A stretch of 64,000 nt of DNA from Hydrogenophaga sp. Lineage in GTDB: Bacteria > Pseudomonadota > Gammaproteobacteria > Burkholderiales > Burkholderiaceae_C. Location: assembly GCF_030373225.1 (NCBI RefSeq), contig NZ_JAUCZG010000015.1, forward strand, positions 1 to 64,000, in the 5' to 3' direction. Positions 42,542 to 52,092 of this stretch are shown here, piece by piece. The translations under genes and the position numbers were made by a program. How positions within the stretch are numbered: the stretch's first letter is position 1; each line of letters begins with the position of its first letter. Below the pieces are notes generated by a model. It was not told where the DNA came from. It saw only the letters and a list, made by a program, of their open reading frames with translations, and did no database searches.

Positions 42542-44154
42542 TCCAGGGCAGCGGCGGCCGGGGCCGCTGTCAGATGAAGCGTGAAGCGGCTGCCTTCGCC
42601 CGGCACGGAGTGCACGGATATCCGGCCTCCGTGCAATTGTGCGATGCGGCGGCACACCGACAGTCCCAGGCCGTTGCCTTCGTGGTGGGTGCGCGTGTGC
42701 AGGCGCTTGAACATGTCGAAAATGTCGCGCTGGTGTTCGGCTGCAATGCCGATGCCGTTGTCACTCACGTGAATCCGATGCTCGCCATCGACATGTTCCA
42801 CCGTGATGCGCACCACCGGGGGAACGCCTCGCCGGGCGAACTTCAGGCCATTGGAAGCCAGGTTCTTGAGGACGATGTGCAGCAGTGTTTCGTCGGCCAT
42901 CACCGTCGGCTGCCCGAGGCATTCGATGCGACCGTCGAGCCGTTTCAGCAGCGGTGCAAGATCCTCCAGCAGTTGATCCACCAGGCGGACGATTTCCACC
43001 GGGCGCAGCTCCACGATGTGGTTGCCCAGCCGCACGAAATGCAGCAGGTCGTCGAGCAGGAGGCGCATGCGCTGCCCGCCTGACTGAACGAATGAGAGAT
43101 ACCGCTGGGCTGTGGGCGTGAGCTCCTGCTGGTGATCGCTCACCAGCAGCGAGGTGAAGTTGTTGACGGTGTTGATGGGTTCGCGCAGGTCGTGCGAAAT
43201 GATGTGGATGAAGCGCTCCTGCTCCATGGTCCGTTGCTCCAGCAGGGCGACGGTCTGCTGCAGTTGCGCTTCGCGCGTCCGGGTTTCCTGCACGTCCTGC
43301 GCCCGCATGACGGCGCCGGTGATCTCTCCGCGGGCATTGCGCACCGGCAGCATCGCGGCCTCGACGAAGCGGGCACCACGCGCCGGGAAAACCGTCTTGC
43401 GGGTGTAGGAGCTGTGCTCCCCGGCCAAAGCCTTGTCGAGCTGAGGCTGAATGATGGTGCGAAACGCCTCTTCACCCACGTGCTCGGCGAGCTTGCGTCC
43501 GATGATCTGCTCGCGGGTGCAGCCCCAGTACGCAAGAAAGGTGTCGTTGACGTGCTGATAGACGTACTGCGTGTCGATATAGACCTGCAGGTCGAGCCCG
43601 GAAATGGCCATGGCGGTGAGTTGCTCGTGTTGCCGCCGGGCTTCTTCAATGCGCACCGATTCATGCTCCAGCAAGCTGGTGACCAGGCTGGCCAGGCGCT
43701 GCAGGGCGTCGAGCTGCCCGGGATGAAGCGTGCGGGCTTGCTGGTCGATCACACACACCGTGCCCAGCGCAAACCCGTCGGCGGTCACGATGGGCGCTCC
43801 GGCATAGAAGCGTGCGCTGAGGTGGCCGGTGACAAACGGATTGCCGCTGAATCGTTGGTCGAGCCGGAGATCCTCGACCACCATCACCTGTTCCGGCTCC
43901 AGGATGGCATGGGAACAAAAGGCCACGGCCCGGGGCGTTTCCCTCTCTTGCATGCCCACGCTCGATTTGAACCACTGTCGGTCCTGGTCGACCAGGCTGA
44001 CGAGCGCCACTGGTGTGCCGCAGATCAGCCGGGCCAGCGCCGAAATGTCGTCGAATGCCTTCTGGGGCAGGGTGTCGAGGATGCCCAGGCCGTGGAGTCT
44101 GGCCAGCCGTTGGGGCTCGTTGGCGGGAAGCGGGTGGGTCAACATGGTGCTCAT
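42538..44154 (-). CDS. GAF-PAS sensor histidine kinase
   Basis: Soluble sensor kinase of 538 residues; no membrane segment is visible. A GAF domain (about 25-165, with CGTPVALVSLVDQDRQWFKS) is followed by a PAS/PAC segment (about 185-295), a HisKA dimer domain with phospho-acceptor H321 (IISHDLREPINTV) and a HATPase domain with N-box N431/N435, G1 DNGIGI (465-470) and G2 GNGLGLSV. The start at MSTMLTHPL is chosen; a second ATG follows three codons later. The adjacent receiver is the obvious partner. The signal is unknown. Confidence 0.92.
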   Translation of the reverse strand: MSTMLTHPLPANEPQRLARLHGLGILDTLPQKAFDDISALARLICGTPVALVSLVDQDRQWFKSSVGMQERETPRAVAFCSHAILEPEQVMVVEDLRLDQRFSGNPFVTGHLSARFYAGAPIVTADGFALGTVCVIDQQARTLHPGQLDALQRLASLVTSLLEHESVRIEEARRQHEQLTAMAISGLDLQVYIDTQYVYQHVNDTFLAYWGCTREQIIGRKLAEHVGEEAFRTIIQPQLDKALAGEHSSYTRKTVFPARGARFVEAAMLPVRNARGEITGAVMRAQDVQETRTREAQLQQTVALLEQRTMEQERFIHIISHDLREPINTVNNFTSLLVSDHQQELTPTAQRYLSFVQSGGQRMRLLLDDLLHFVRLGNHIVELRPVEIVRLVDQLLEDLAPLLKRLDGRIECLGQPTVMADETLLHIVLKNLASNGLKFARRGVPPVVRITVEHVDGEHRIHVSDNGIGIAAEHQRDIFDMFKRLHTRTHHEGNGLGLSVCRRIAQLHGGRISVHSVPGEGSRFTLHLTAAPAAAALE

Positions 44155-44309
44155 TTCGAGGGTCGCCAAGTTGTAACACAGGCCCCGGTGTCGCATGCGT
44201 GGCGCAGCGCGATACAGGCTGCCTCGTCCACTTCGACACATCCTGCGGGACATCTGTTGTGCGGACCTCCACGGCCCCACGACGGTGTCGCCGTCAGGCA
44301 GGCGCGACC

Positions 44310-45053
44310 TCAGACCGACATGCCGCCCGACACCTCGATCACCGCTCCGTTGATGTAGCTGGCCTCGTCACTGGCGAGGAAGGCATAGACGTTGGCGATC
44401 TCCTCTGGCTGCCCCAGCCGGCGCAAAGGAACGCGTTGCTCCATCTCGCTGATGACCTTTTCCGGAATGGTGGAGAGGATGGGGGTGGAGATGAAACCCG
44501 GTGCCACCGCGTTGACACGGATGCCCTTGGGTCCGAGTTCCCGGCTCCAGGTCTTGGTGAAGCCGATCACGCCGAACTTGCTGGCCGCGTAGTTGGTCTG
44601 GCCGAAGTTGCCGTAGATGCCCACCACCGACGAGGCGTTGAGGATCACTCCGCTGCCTTGCAGGACCATGCCGTCGGCCACCGCCTGGGCACAGTGGAAA
44701 ACCCCGCGCAGGTTCACATCGATCACGCGGTCGAATTGCTCCAGTGTCATTTTCTGCAGGCGCGCGTCCTGCGTGATACCGGCGTTGTTCACCAGCACGT
44801 CGATGCGGCCGAAGCGTGCCATCACCTGAGCCACCACCGCGTCGACCCTGTCGCGCTGCGTCACGTCCATCACGAAGCCCGCTGCGACGGCGCCGAGCGC
44901 TTCGCACTGTTGCACAGCGGCGTCCACGTCCACCTGCCTGACATCGCAGGCGACAACCACGGCGCCTTCGTGCGCGAACTTGATGGCGGTGGCCAGGCCG
45001 ATGCCCTGGGCTGCGCCGGTGATGAGGCAGATTTTTCCGTCGAGTCGTTTCAT
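44310..45053 (-). CDS. Short-chain dehydrogenase, FabG/acetoacetyl-CoA reductase-like
   Basis: NAD(P)-dependent oxidoreductase of 247 residues. The cofactor motif [10 protein letters not shown] is at 12-21, NNAGIT near 88, catalytic Ser in [10 protein letters not shown] and the YxxxK pair in NYAASKFG. Length and sequence fit 3-oxoacyl-ACP or acetoacetyl-CoA reductases. It is the third gene of a beta-oxidation unit, starting six bases after the FadJ-like gene, so a 3-hydroxyacyl-CoA substrate is likely. Confidence 0.9.
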   Translation of the reverse strand: MKRLDGKICLITGAAQGIGLATAIKFAHEGAVVVACDVRQVDVDAAVQQCEALGAVAAGFVMDVTQRDRVDAVVAQVMARFGRIDVLVNNAGITQDARLQKMTLEQFDRVIDVNLRGVFHCAQAVADGMVLQGSGVILNASSVVGIYGNFGQTNYAASKFGVIGFTKTWSRELGPKGIRVNAVAPGFISTPILSTIPEKVISEMEQRVPLRRLGQPEEIANVYAFLASDEASYINGAVIEVSGGMSV

Positions 45054-45058
45054 GGGAT

Positions 45059-47215
45059 TCAGTAAACAGGCTGGTGTTGGCGGATGGCGGCCTTGACGTC
45101 TGCACCCAGCACGAACCCGGGGCCGAAGGTCTGGCTCAGTTCGTCGCACCGTTTCTCGAATGCCTCGATGCCCGTGCCGTAGATGAACTGCAGCGCGCCA
45201 CCGGTCCAGGCGGGGAAGCCGATGCCGAAGATGGAGCCGATGTTGCCGTCGTGCACGCTGGTGAGCACGCCTTCGGCCAGACAACGCGCGGTCTCCACCG
45301 CCTGGCGATAGAGCAACCGGTCTTTCACGTCCTGCAGGTCCCAGGTCTGCTCCGGCCTTTCGAACATGGGTTTGAGCCCGGGCCACAGCGTCTTTCGCTG
45401 CCCTTGGGGATAGTCGTAGAAGCCGGCGCCGGCGGCCCGGCCCGCGCGGTGGAGTTCCTTCACCATGCGCTCCACCAGCAACTCCCCGGGGGTGGCGGCG
45501 TAGACCCTGCCCTCGGACTGAAAGTCGGCGCGGGTCTGGTCGAGCACATGGACCGACAGCGACAGGGCGGTTTCGTCCAGCACCGCCAGCGGCCCCACCG
45601 GCATGCCCGCCTGCACCGATGCGTTTTCAATCACCGGCGCGGGAATGCCTTCGCCAAGCATGGCCGCTCCTTCCATGACGAAGGTTCCGAAGGTGCGGCT
45701 GGTGTAGAAGCCACGCGAATCGTTCACCACGATGGGCAGCTTGCCCAGCGCCTGAACGTAGTCGTAGGCGCGCGCGACGGTTTCGTCGTCGGTGTCCTTG
45801 CCACGGATGATTTCCACCAGCTTCATCTTGTCCACCGGGCTGAAGAAGTGGATGCCGACGAATCTTGCGGGGTTGAGGCTGGCGCGCGCCAGGCCGGAGA
45901 TCGGCAGGGTGGAGGTGTTGCTGGCGAAGAAGCCACCGGCGGCCAGCATGGGCTCGGCCTCGCGCGTGACGGCGGCCTTGAGCTCGCGGTTTTCAAACAC
46001 GGCTTCGATGATCAGGTCGCAGCCTCGCAGGTCGGCCGTGTGGGCGGTGGGCGTGATGCGCTCTAGCAGGGCCTGCTGGTCGTGCGGGTTCATGCGACCC
46101 TGGTCGACGCGCGGCTGCGTGAGCTTGAGGCTGTAGCCCTTGCCGCGCTGCGCGTTTTCCAGGCTCACGTCTTCCAGCACGGTGTCGATGCCGCGGCTGG
46201 CCTGGGCGTAGGCGATGCCGGCGCCCATCATGCCGGCGCCCAGGATGCCGACCTTGCCAGGCTTGAAACGCGGCACATCCTTCGGGCGCGATTGCCCGCC
46301 CCGGATCGCGTTCATGTTGAAGAAGAAGGTGTTGATCATGTTTCTGGCCACCGGGCTCACGATGAGCCTGGCCAGGTAGCGGCTTTCGATGCGCGTGGCG
46401 GTGTCGAAGTCCACCATGGCACCTTCGGCCATCGCCGCCAGCGCTGCTTCCGGGGCCGGGTAGAGGCCGCGCGTCTTCTGCTTGAGCATGGCCGGCGCCA
46501 CGGTCAGCATGCCGGCGATCTTGGGGTTGGACGGCGTGCCGCCAGGGATCTTGTAGTCCTTGGCGTCCCAGGGGTGCTGCGCCTGGGGGTTGGCGGCAAT
46601 CCAGAGCAGCGCGGCGGTGCGAAGCGAGGCGGCCACGTCGTCGCCGTTGGCCGGCACCAGTTCGTGCACCAGTCCCAGCCCAAGCGCTTCGCGCGGGTTG
46701 AACAGCTTGCTCTCCAGGATGAAGGGCTGTGCGCCCACCAGGCCGAGCAGCCGCGTCATCTTCGTGATGCCGGTGGCGCCGGGAATCAGGCCCAGCGTGA
46801 TTTCGGGCAGTCCGAGCTGGATCTTGGGGTTGTCGACCGCCACACGGTGGTGCCCGACCAGCGCCACCTCCCATCCGCCCCCGAGGGCGGCGCCATTGAT
46901 GCAGCTCACCACCGGAACACCCAGCGTCTCGAGGGTGCGGAAGTTCTTCTTGGTCTGCTCGATCTCGGTGAAGACGCGGGACGCGTCGGCCGGTGTCAGG
47001 CGCATCGTGGCCTTGAGGTCGGCGCCGGCGAAAAAGGTGCTCTTCGCAGACGCGAGGACGATGCCCTTGATCAGGCCTTTGTCGCGAACCACCAGGCCGG
47101 TGGCGGTGGTGAGGTCGCGCTGCCAGTCGGCACACATGGTGTTCACCGGCGAGCCCGGCTCGTCGAAGGTGAGGGTGGCGATGCCGTCGTGCAGTTCGTA
47201 GCGGATGGTTTTCAT
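45059..47215 (-). CDS. fadJ: 3-hydroxyacyl-CoA dehydrogenase / enoyl-CoA hydratase fusion
   Basis: Bifunctional beta-oxidation enzyme of 718 residues. The N-terminal crotonase domain (about 10-200) has [10 protein letters not shown] and [14 protein letters not shown] for the CoA oxyanion hole and catalytic glutamates. The dehydrogenase begins near 315 with [16 protein letters not shown], followed by the 3HCDH C-terminal domains with [20 protein letters not shown]. The start is the ATG at 47215. It lies between the thiolase and SDR genes. fadB is an equally possible name; partner thiolase subunit context favours a FadJ/FadI-like pair. Confidence 0.92.
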   Translation of the reverse strand: MKTIRYELHDGIATLTFDEPGSPVNTMCADWQRDLTTATGLVVRDKGLIKGIVLASAKSTFFAGADLKATMRLTPADASRVFTEIEQTKKNFRTLETLGVPVVSCINGAALGGGWEVALVGHHRVAVDNPKIQLGLPEITLGLIPGATGITKMTRLLGLVGAQPFILESKLFNPREALGLGLVHELVPANGDDVAASLRTAALLWIAANPQAQHPWDAKDYKIPGGTPSNPKIAGMLTVAPAMLKQKTRGLYPAPEAALAAMAEGAMVDFDTATRIESRYLARLIVSPVARNMINTFFFNMNAIRGGQSRPKDVPRFKPGKVGILGAGMMGAGIAYAQASRGIDTVLEDVSLENAQRGKGYSLKLTQPRVDQGRMNPHDQQALLERITPTAHTADLRGCDLIIEAVFENRELKAAVTREAEPMLAAGGFFASNTSTLPISGLARASLNPARFVGIHFFSPVDKMKLVEIIRGKDTDDETVARAYDYVQALGKLPIVVNDSRGFYTSRTFGTFVMEGAAMLGEGIPAPVIENASVQAGMPVGPLAVLDETALSLSVHVLDQTRADFQSEGRVYAATPGELLVERMVKELHRAGRAAGAGFYDYPQGQRKTLWPGLKPMFERPEQTWDLQDVKDRLLYRQAVETARCLAEGVLTSVHDGNIGSIFGIGFPAWTGGALQFIYGTGIEAFEKRCDELSQTFGPGFVLGADVKAAIRQHQPVY

Positions 47216-47237
47216 GCTGTGGGAGTGTCTGAAATCA

Positions 47238-47311
47238 CCGTTCGCCCTGAGCCTGTCGAAGGGCTTGCGCGGTGCATCGCATGAGGGCTTCGACAGGCTC
47301 AGCCCGAACGG
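47238..47311. repeat. Inverted pair of extragenic repeats
   Basis: Two 27-base copies in opposite orientation (47238-47264 and 47285-47311) lie in the 116-base gap between thiolase and fadJ. Between the arms two double-base differences remain self-complementary within each copy (GCCC...GGGC versus GGGC...GCCC), so each copy keeps its own hairpin and the pair can also fold together. A third copy lies in cysN at 15403-15429. Confidence 0.8.
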
Positions 47312-47331
47312 TGTGGGGTCGGGGTTCGTTG

Positions 47332-48537
47332 CTAGATGCGCTCAACGATGGTGGCAATGCCCATGCCACCGCCCACGCAGAGGGTGGCCAGGCCATAGCG
47401 CAACTGGCGCCGGTGCAACTCGTCCACCAGCGTGCCCAGAATCATGGCGCCGGTGGCGCCCAGCGGGTGTCCCATGGCGATCGCGCCGCCGTTCACGTTC
47501 ACCTTCTCGTGCGGCACGCCGAGTTCCTTCATGAACTTCATGGGCACGGCGGCGAAGGCCTCGTTCACCTCGAACAGGTCGATCTGGTCGATGTCGAGTC
47601 CAGCCTTGGCCAGCGCCTTGCGCGCAGCCGGCATGGGGCCGGTGAGCATGATGGTGGGATCGGCGCCCGAGAGCGCCACCGAGACGATCCGGGCGCGCGG
47701 GGTGAGGCCGTGCGTCCTGCCCGCGGCTTCGCTGCCGATCAGCACGGCGGTGGCGCCGTCGACGATGCCGGACGAATTGCCGGCGTGGTGCACATGGTGA
47801 ATGCGCTCGACCTGCGGATAACGCTGCAGCGCCACGGCATCAAAGCCCATGCCGCCGAGCTGTTCGAACGCGGGTTTGAGCGAAGCCAGACCCTCCATCG
47901 TCGTGTGCGGCTTGATGAATTCGTCCTCGTCCAGCAGGGTCTGCCCCAGGAAGTCGGTGACCGGCACGATCGAGCCCTTGAAGTAACCGGCTGCACGCGC
48001 AGCGGCGGCACGTTTCTGCGACTCGAGCGCGAAAGCATCCACGTGGTCGCGGCTGAAGCCCTCCAGCGTGGCGATCAGGTCGGCGCCGATGCCCTGCGGC
48101 ACGAACAGCGTCTCGCTGTTGGTTTGCGGGTCCTGTGCCCAGGCGCCGCCGTCGGAGCCGATCGGCACCCGGCTCATGCTCTCCACACCGCCGGCCACCA
48201 CCAGGTCTTCCCAGCCACTGCGGACCTTCATGGCCGCCATGTTCACGGCCTCCAGCCCCGAGGCGCAGAAGCGGTTGAGCTGCACGCCCGAGCAGCGCCA
48301 GTCCCAGCCGGCCTTGAGTGCGGCCACCTTGGCGATCACCGAGCCCTGCTCACCAATGGGTGAGACCACGCCCATGACGACGTCGTCGACCGCGGCGGTG
48401 TCGAAGCCGTTGCGCTGTTGCAGGTGGGTCAGCACGCCGGCCAGCAGGTCGATCGGCTTGACTTCGTGCAGGCTGCCGTCTTTCTTGCCCTTGCCGCGCG
48501 GCGTGCGCACGGCATCAAATAGGAATGCTTCGCTCAT
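47332..48537 (-). CDS. Acetyl-CoA C-acyltransferase (thiolase)
   Basis: Thiolase of 401 residues completing the beta-oxidation cycle. The nucleophile is C91 in [11 protein letters not shown]; the C-terminal active-site motifs are [18 protein letters not shown] and CVGGGMG. Length matches degradative thiolases. The ATG is preceded by GGAG/AGGAG-like sequence. It heads the leftward operon with fadJ and the SDR gene and is divergent from an acyl-CoA dehydrogenase across a palindrome-bearing promoter. Confidence 0.93.
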   Translation of the reverse strand: MSEAFLFDAVRTPRGKGKKDGSLHEVKPIDLLAGVLTHLQQRNGFDTAAVDDVVMGVVSPIGEQGSVIAKVAALKAGWDWRCSGVQLNRFCASGLEAVNMAAMKVRSGWEDLVVAGGVESMSRVPIGSDGGAWAQDPQTNSETLFVPQGIGADLIATLEGFSRDHVDAFALESQKRAAAARAAGYFKGSIVPVTDFLGQTLLDEDEFIKPHTTMEGLASLKPAFEQLGGMGFDAVALQRYPQVERIHHVHHAGNSSGIVDGATAVLIGSEAAGRTHGLTPRARIVSVALSGADPTIMLTGPMPAARKALAKAGLDIDQIDLFEVNEAFAAVPMKFMKELGVPHEKVNVNGGAIAMGHPLGATGAMILGTLVDELHRRQLRYGLATLCVGGGMGIATIVERI

Positions 48538-48571
48538 GGTGTCTCCTGGGGGAAGGCGGATGCCGCGAATC

Positions 48572-48577
48572 AGTATA
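48572..48577 (-). promoter_or_regulatory. Possible -10 element of the thiolase operon
   Basis: The minus strand reads TATACT about 35 bases before the thiolase start, directly next to the palindrome at 48581-48606. No good -35 at 16-18 bases, as expected if the site is regulated. Confidence 0.35.
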
Positions 48578-48580
48578 GAC

Positions 48581-48606
48581 TTTTGCCAAGCATCTGCTTT
48601 GCAAAA
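48581..48606. promoter_or_regulatory. Palindromic operator between thiolase and acyl-CoA dehydrogenase
   Basis: TTTTGCCAAG (48581-48590) and CTTTGCAAAA (48597-48606) form 10-bp arms with one mismatch around a 6-base centre, in the middle of the 100-base divergent gap. The size and symmetry suit a dimeric fatty-acid repressor such as a TetR-type protein. No such regulator gene is adjacent. Confidence 0.6.
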
Positions 48607-48637
48607 TTCCAATCCCCAGTCTGCCAGGTGACACCCC

Positions 48638-49801
48638 ATGATCAAACGCACCCTGTTCAACGCCGATCACGAAGCCTTTCGCGACAGTTTTCGCAAGTTC
48701 ATCGAGAAGGAAATCGCCCCGCACCACGAGGCCTGGGAAGAGCAGGGCTTTGTGGACCGTGCGGTCTGGAGCAAGGCCGGCGAAAACGGTTTTCTGTGCA
48801 TGACCTTGCCCGAAGCCTGGGGCGGTTGCGACGCCGACAAGCTGTATTCGGTGGTGCAGATGGAGGAAATCGGCCGCACCGGTTTCACCGGCATCGGCTT
48901 CGGTCTGCACAGCGAAATCGTGGCGCCCTACATCCTGCATTACGGCACCGAGGCGCAGAAGCAGAAGTACCTGCCCAGGCTCGCCAGCGGCGAGATGGTC
49001 GGCGCCATCGCCATGAGCGAGCCCGCCGCCGGCAGCGATCTGCAGGGTGTGAAGTCCACCGCGATCAAGCAGGCAGACGGCAGTTACCTGCTCAACGGCA
49101 GCAAGACCTTCATCACCAACGGCTGGCACGCCGACCTGGTGATCGTGGTGGCCAAGACCGACCCATCGGCTGGTGCCAAGGGCACGAGCCTGCTGCTGGT
49201 CGAACGCGGCATGCCCGGCTTCGAGAAGGGCAAGCGCCTGAAGAAACTGGGCATGAAGGCGCAGGACACCTCCGAGCTTTTCTTTGACAACGTGAGGGTG
49301 CCGGCCGACAACCTGCTGGGCGGCGCTGCGCACGAAAACCGCGGCTTCATCTGCCTGATGGAGCAACTGCCCTGGGAGCGATTGCAGATCGCCATCGGTG
49401 CGGTGGCCGCTGCACAGGCCGCGATCGACTGGACGGTGGATTACACGAAAGAACGCACGGTGTTCGGCCAGCCCGTGGCGGCGTTTCAGAACACCCGCTA
49501 CAAGCTCGCCGAGTTGCAGACCGAGGTTCAGGTGGCGCGGGTGTTTGTCGACAAGTGCTGCGAACTGGTGGCCGTGGACCAGCTCGACACCGCCACGGCC
49601 AGCATGGCCAAGTACTGGTGCTCCGACCTGCAGTGCAAGGTGATGGACGAGTGCGTGCAGCTCTTCGGGGGCTACGGCTACATGTGGGAATACCCCATCA
49701 CGCGCGCCTATGCCGACGCCCGTGTGCAGCGCATCTACGGCGGCACCAACGAAATCATGAAGGAAGTGATCTCGCGCGCGATGGGCCTGGGCGGACGCTG
49801 A
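48638..49801 (+). CDS. Acyl-CoA dehydrogenase
   Basis: FAD-dependent enzyme of 387 residues for the first step of beta-oxidation. [20 protein letters not shown], the FAD/acyl binding loop, is at about 126-145; RERxVFGQ-like [16 protein letters not shown] and the C-terminal [14 protein letters not shown] and [14 protein letters not shown] follow. The catalytic Glu is expected in the last of these, and E is present there. The ATG after GGTGACACCCC has only a weak ribosome site. It is divergent from the thiolase operon. Confidence 0.93.
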   Translation: MIKRTLFNADHEAFRDSFRKFIEKEIAPHHEAWEEQGFVDRAVWSKAGENGFLCMTLPEAWGGCDADKLYSVVQMEEIGRTGFTGIGFGLHSEIVAPYILHYGTEAQKQKYLPRLASGEMVGAIAMSEPAAGSDLQGVKSTAIKQADGSYLLNGSKTFITNGWHADLVIVVAKTDPSAGAKGTSLLLVERGMPGFEKGKRLKKLGMKAQDTSELFFDNVRVPADNLLGGAAHENRGFICLMEQLPWERLQIAIGAVAAAQAAIDWTVDYTKERTVFGQPVAAFQNTRYKLAELQTEVQVARVFVDKCCELVAVDQLDTATASMAKYWCSDLQCKVMDECVQLFGGYGYMWEYPITRAYADARVQRIYGGTNEIMKEVISRAMGLGGR

Positions 49802-49856
49802 GGGCGCCTCCGTCGCACGACCGCAGCAGGTCGTCGATTCACCCCTGTCACCCGAT

Positions 49857-49889
49857 AGTTCAAAAGTATCATTTGCATGCTTTTGTACT
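49857..49889. promoter_or_regulatory. Inverted repeat upstream of the LysR gene
   Basis: AGTTCAAAAG (49857-49866) and CTTTTGTACT (49880-49889) pair at 9 of 10 positions around a 13-base centre. It ends 15 bases before the LysR start. LysR regulators often bind such T-N11-A-type sites near their own promoter. Confidence 0.5.
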
Positions 49890-49904
49890 CATGAGGGTGG
49901 AAGG

Positions 49905-50900
49905 ATGAAGAACGTCGACATCAAACAGCTGGCCTTGTTTTGTGAACTCATCAGCAGCCAGAGCCTGACCGAAGCCGCCGAGCGCATGCACATCACGCCG
50001 TCTGCCGCGAGCCAGGCCCTCACCCGCTTGCGGCAGGTGCTCAACGACGACCTGTGTGTGCGCGAGAAGAACCGATATCAGCTCACGCCCTATGCCGACG
50101 GGGCGCTGGGTGTCTTTCAGCAAATGGTCGAGCTGTGGAAGGACGTGAGCCACAGCGACTGGGTGTTCGACCCGCTCGCCTGTGACGCCCACATCATCAT
50201 GTCGTGCTACGACGCCTTCGGCGAAACCGGGCTGGCCGAGCTCTACCGCAGCATCACCCGCATGGCACCCCGTCTTGGCCTGGACATCCACGCCCCGGCC
50301 AACGGGCCGCAGGACGTGGAGGCCTTGCGGGCGGGGAGTGTGGACGTGGTTTGCAGCCACTTCGAGCCGCCTGACGATGCACGCGACCTCCACATGGAGA
50401 CCGTCAGGCGATTCCACCTCACCCATTGCTGCCTGAGTGTGGATCACCCGCGCATCGGCGACTCGCTCACGCTGGAGCAGTACCAGGCCGAAGAACACCT
50501 GTTGATCACCTTTCTCAAGCGCCAGGGCGGTGGTCGTCGCTCGCCGATCGACGTCGAGCTCGAGGCACGGGGTTTCGTCGCACGCAAGACAACCATCGTC
50601 AATTCCTGGCACCTCTGTTCGGAGCTGCTGGCCCGCACCGACCGGCTGGTCACGACCAGTCGGCAGCAGGCCCGCCAGCTGGAGAAGGCCAATGCCAACA
50701 TCCGGTCCATCGCGCTGCCCGGCGATTTCGAATGGCCCAGCGTGCCAGTCAACATGATCTGGCACCAGCGCACGCACAACAGCAAGCCCCACCGCTGGCT
50801 GCGCATGCAGCTGCGCGAGTTCCTCTCGGCCGAATCGGACGAGGCCACGACACCAGGCGCTGTGCAGCGGGTGTCGGGCCAGGCCAGGTGCTTGCCGTGA
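49905..50900 (+). CDS. LysR-family transcriptional regulator
   Basis: Regulator of 331 residues. The winged helix (about 5-65) includes SLTEAAERMHITPSAASQAL; the effector domain runs from about 90 to 310. In overall form it resembles LysR proteins such as NahR/LinR in its AHIIMSCYDAFGE segment, but the effector is not recognisable. It follows the acyl-CoA dehydrogenase by 103 bases, so it may or may not control the beta-oxidation genes. The ATG is preceded by GAAGGA. Confidence 0.88.
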   Translation: MKNVDIKQLALFCELISSQSLTEAAERMHITPSAASQALTRLRQVLNDDLCVREKNRYQLTPYADGALGVFQQMVELWKDVSHSDWVFDPLACDAHIIMSCYDAFGETGLAELYRSITRMAPRLGLDIHAPANGPQDVEALRAGSVDVVCSHFEPPDDARDLHMETVRRFHLTHCCLSVDHPRIGDSLTLEQYQAEEHLLITFLKRQGGGRRSPIDVELEARGFVARKTTIVNSWHLCSELLARTDRLVTTSRQQARQLEKANANIRSIALPGDFEWPSVPVNMIWHQRTHNSKPHRWLRMQLREFLSAESDEATTPGAVQRVSGQARCLP

Positions 50901-50915
50901 ATGCGTTGTGCCTGT

Positions 50916-51320
50916 TCAGGCGATCAGGCCGTCGAGTTCCTGCAGCTTGCGCACCGCCACCGGCTCGCTGATCTTGCGGCACAAGAGATCGAAGCACTCG
51001 AAGCGCACCTCGCGGAAACCGGCCAGCTGCGAGGTCGAGAGGATGCGCAGGTAGAGCCGCTTGTCCCGCGGCGACATGCCGGGCAGGTGAACACCGAGCA
51101 GCTCACCCACCAGCTTTTTCATGGCCTCCAGGCGAACCTGCTCGCGGGCCAGCTGGTTGACGTCGTTGTGCGGGGAGGTGATCTTGCGCAACCACTCGCG
51201 AAAGCCGGTGTTGAAGGCGCTGTGGGCATGCGTGGACGCCAGCAGGAAGTGTTCGAAGGGCGCCGAGGAAGGCAGATCGTTCTTGCGCCCTTGGGCACGA
51301 GTGAAACCTTGGGTTTTCAT
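50916..51320 (-). CDS. Conserved-looking protein of unknown function
   Basis: Soluble, basic, mostly helical protein of 134 residues that I do not recognise. There is no signal peptide or membrane segment. Visible features are an amphipathic middle (QLAREQVRLEAMKKLVGELL) and two cysteines (C109, C114) in FECFDLLCRKIS. It has a perfect ribosome site (AAGGAGG, eight bases before the ATG) and codon use like its neighbours, so it is very likely expressed. Two palindromes lie upstream at 51391-51440. It converges on the LysR gene. Confidence 0.75.
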   Translation of the reverse strand: MKTQGFTRAQGRKNDLPSSAPFEHFLLASTHAHSAFNTGFREWLRKITSPHNDVNQLAREQVRLEAMKKLVGELLGVHLPGMSPRDKRLYLRILSTSQLAGFREVRFECFDLLCRKISEPVAVRKLQELDGLIA

Positions 51321-51390
51321 GGACTTCCTCCTTGGATCGGTTGGACGATGAGAGGAATTTAGGAGCGCCCGAGGCCCCTGTCCATGTCGC

Positions 51391-51440
51391 GTTTGGCGAT
51401 GAAGCTTGCAGAAAACTGAATCGCCAAACCGTCTGACGGT
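51391..51440. promoter_or_regulatory. Two palindromes upstream of the unknown gene
   Basis: GTTTGGCGAT (51391-51400) and ATCGCCAAAC (51420-51429) are perfect 10-bp arms 19 bases apart. Overlapping them, ACCGTC-T-GACGGT (51428-51440) is a second perfect palindrome. Both sit between the ABC ATPase stop and the unknown gene start. Confidence 0.55.
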
Positions 51441-51452
51441 CGCGAAATGCCG

Positions 51453-52088
51453 CTAGTCGCCAAGCACCTGCACAGACCTCAGCGCGAGCCCTTCGGGCGG
51501 TGCATGGTCGGCCAACAACCAGACCCGGTTGGGCTGCTGCGAGGCTTCGAGCAGCAGCTCCTTCAGAAATCGGACCGCGGCCAGGTCGAGAGCCGCAAAC
51601 GGCTCGTCGATCAGGGTGAGCGCGGTGCCTGCGGCGAAGGCGGCGCACAGCCAGACCTTGCGCTTGCTGCCGGCCGAGAGCATGTACATCGGCTTGTCGA
51701 TGTGCGGCTCCAGCGCAAAGCCGTTGGCCAGTTCCAGCGCGAGCGGGGCATTGAAGCCCGGGAACCGGGCACTCAGGGACGACAGCCACGCCCGCGCACT
51801 GACCGCGTCGAGGCGGTTGCTGCGAGGCTCTGTGCGAAAGACCGGCTGGTGGGTGTCTGGCGGCGTGGCGCCGCTGCCGGCGTGGTGCCAGACGATGGCG
51901 CCCTGATCGGCCTGCAGGTCGCCGGACAACAGGCGCAGCAGGGTGGTCTTGCCGCTGCTTTCTTCGCCGCAGACCATCGAAACGCCGGCGGGGATGCGCA
52001 AATTCAGGTCCTGGAACAGCGGCAGGTCGGGCCAGCTGAAACACAGGCCCCGGACTTCCAGCAAGGGAACGTCGGACGCTGGCGCCAT
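51453..52088 (-). CDS. Orphan ABC-type ATPase
   Basis: Soluble ATP-binding protein of 211 residues. Walker A GEESSGKTT is near 41-49, the signature LSAGSKRK (LSGGQ in typical transporters) near 143, Walker B LTLIDEP near 163 and the switch His in LLADHAPP. It resembles small single-domain exporter ATPases such as CcmA, but no permease gene is adjacent and the signature is degenerate, so it may serve a distant transporter. It is four bases from the gspB stop and shares its strand with gspB and gspA. Confidence 0.82.
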   Translation of the reverse strand: MAPASDVPLLEVRGLCFSWPDLPLFQDLNLRIPAGVSMVCGEESSGKTTLLRLLSGDLQADQGAIVWHHAGSGATPPDTHQPVFRTEPRSNRLDAVSARAWLSSLSARFPGFNAPLALELANGFALEPHIDKPMYMLSAGSKRKVWLCAAFAAGTALTLIDEPFAALDLAAVRFLKELLLEASQQPNRVWLLADHAPPEGLALRSVQVLGD

Positions 52089-52092
52089 GGCG

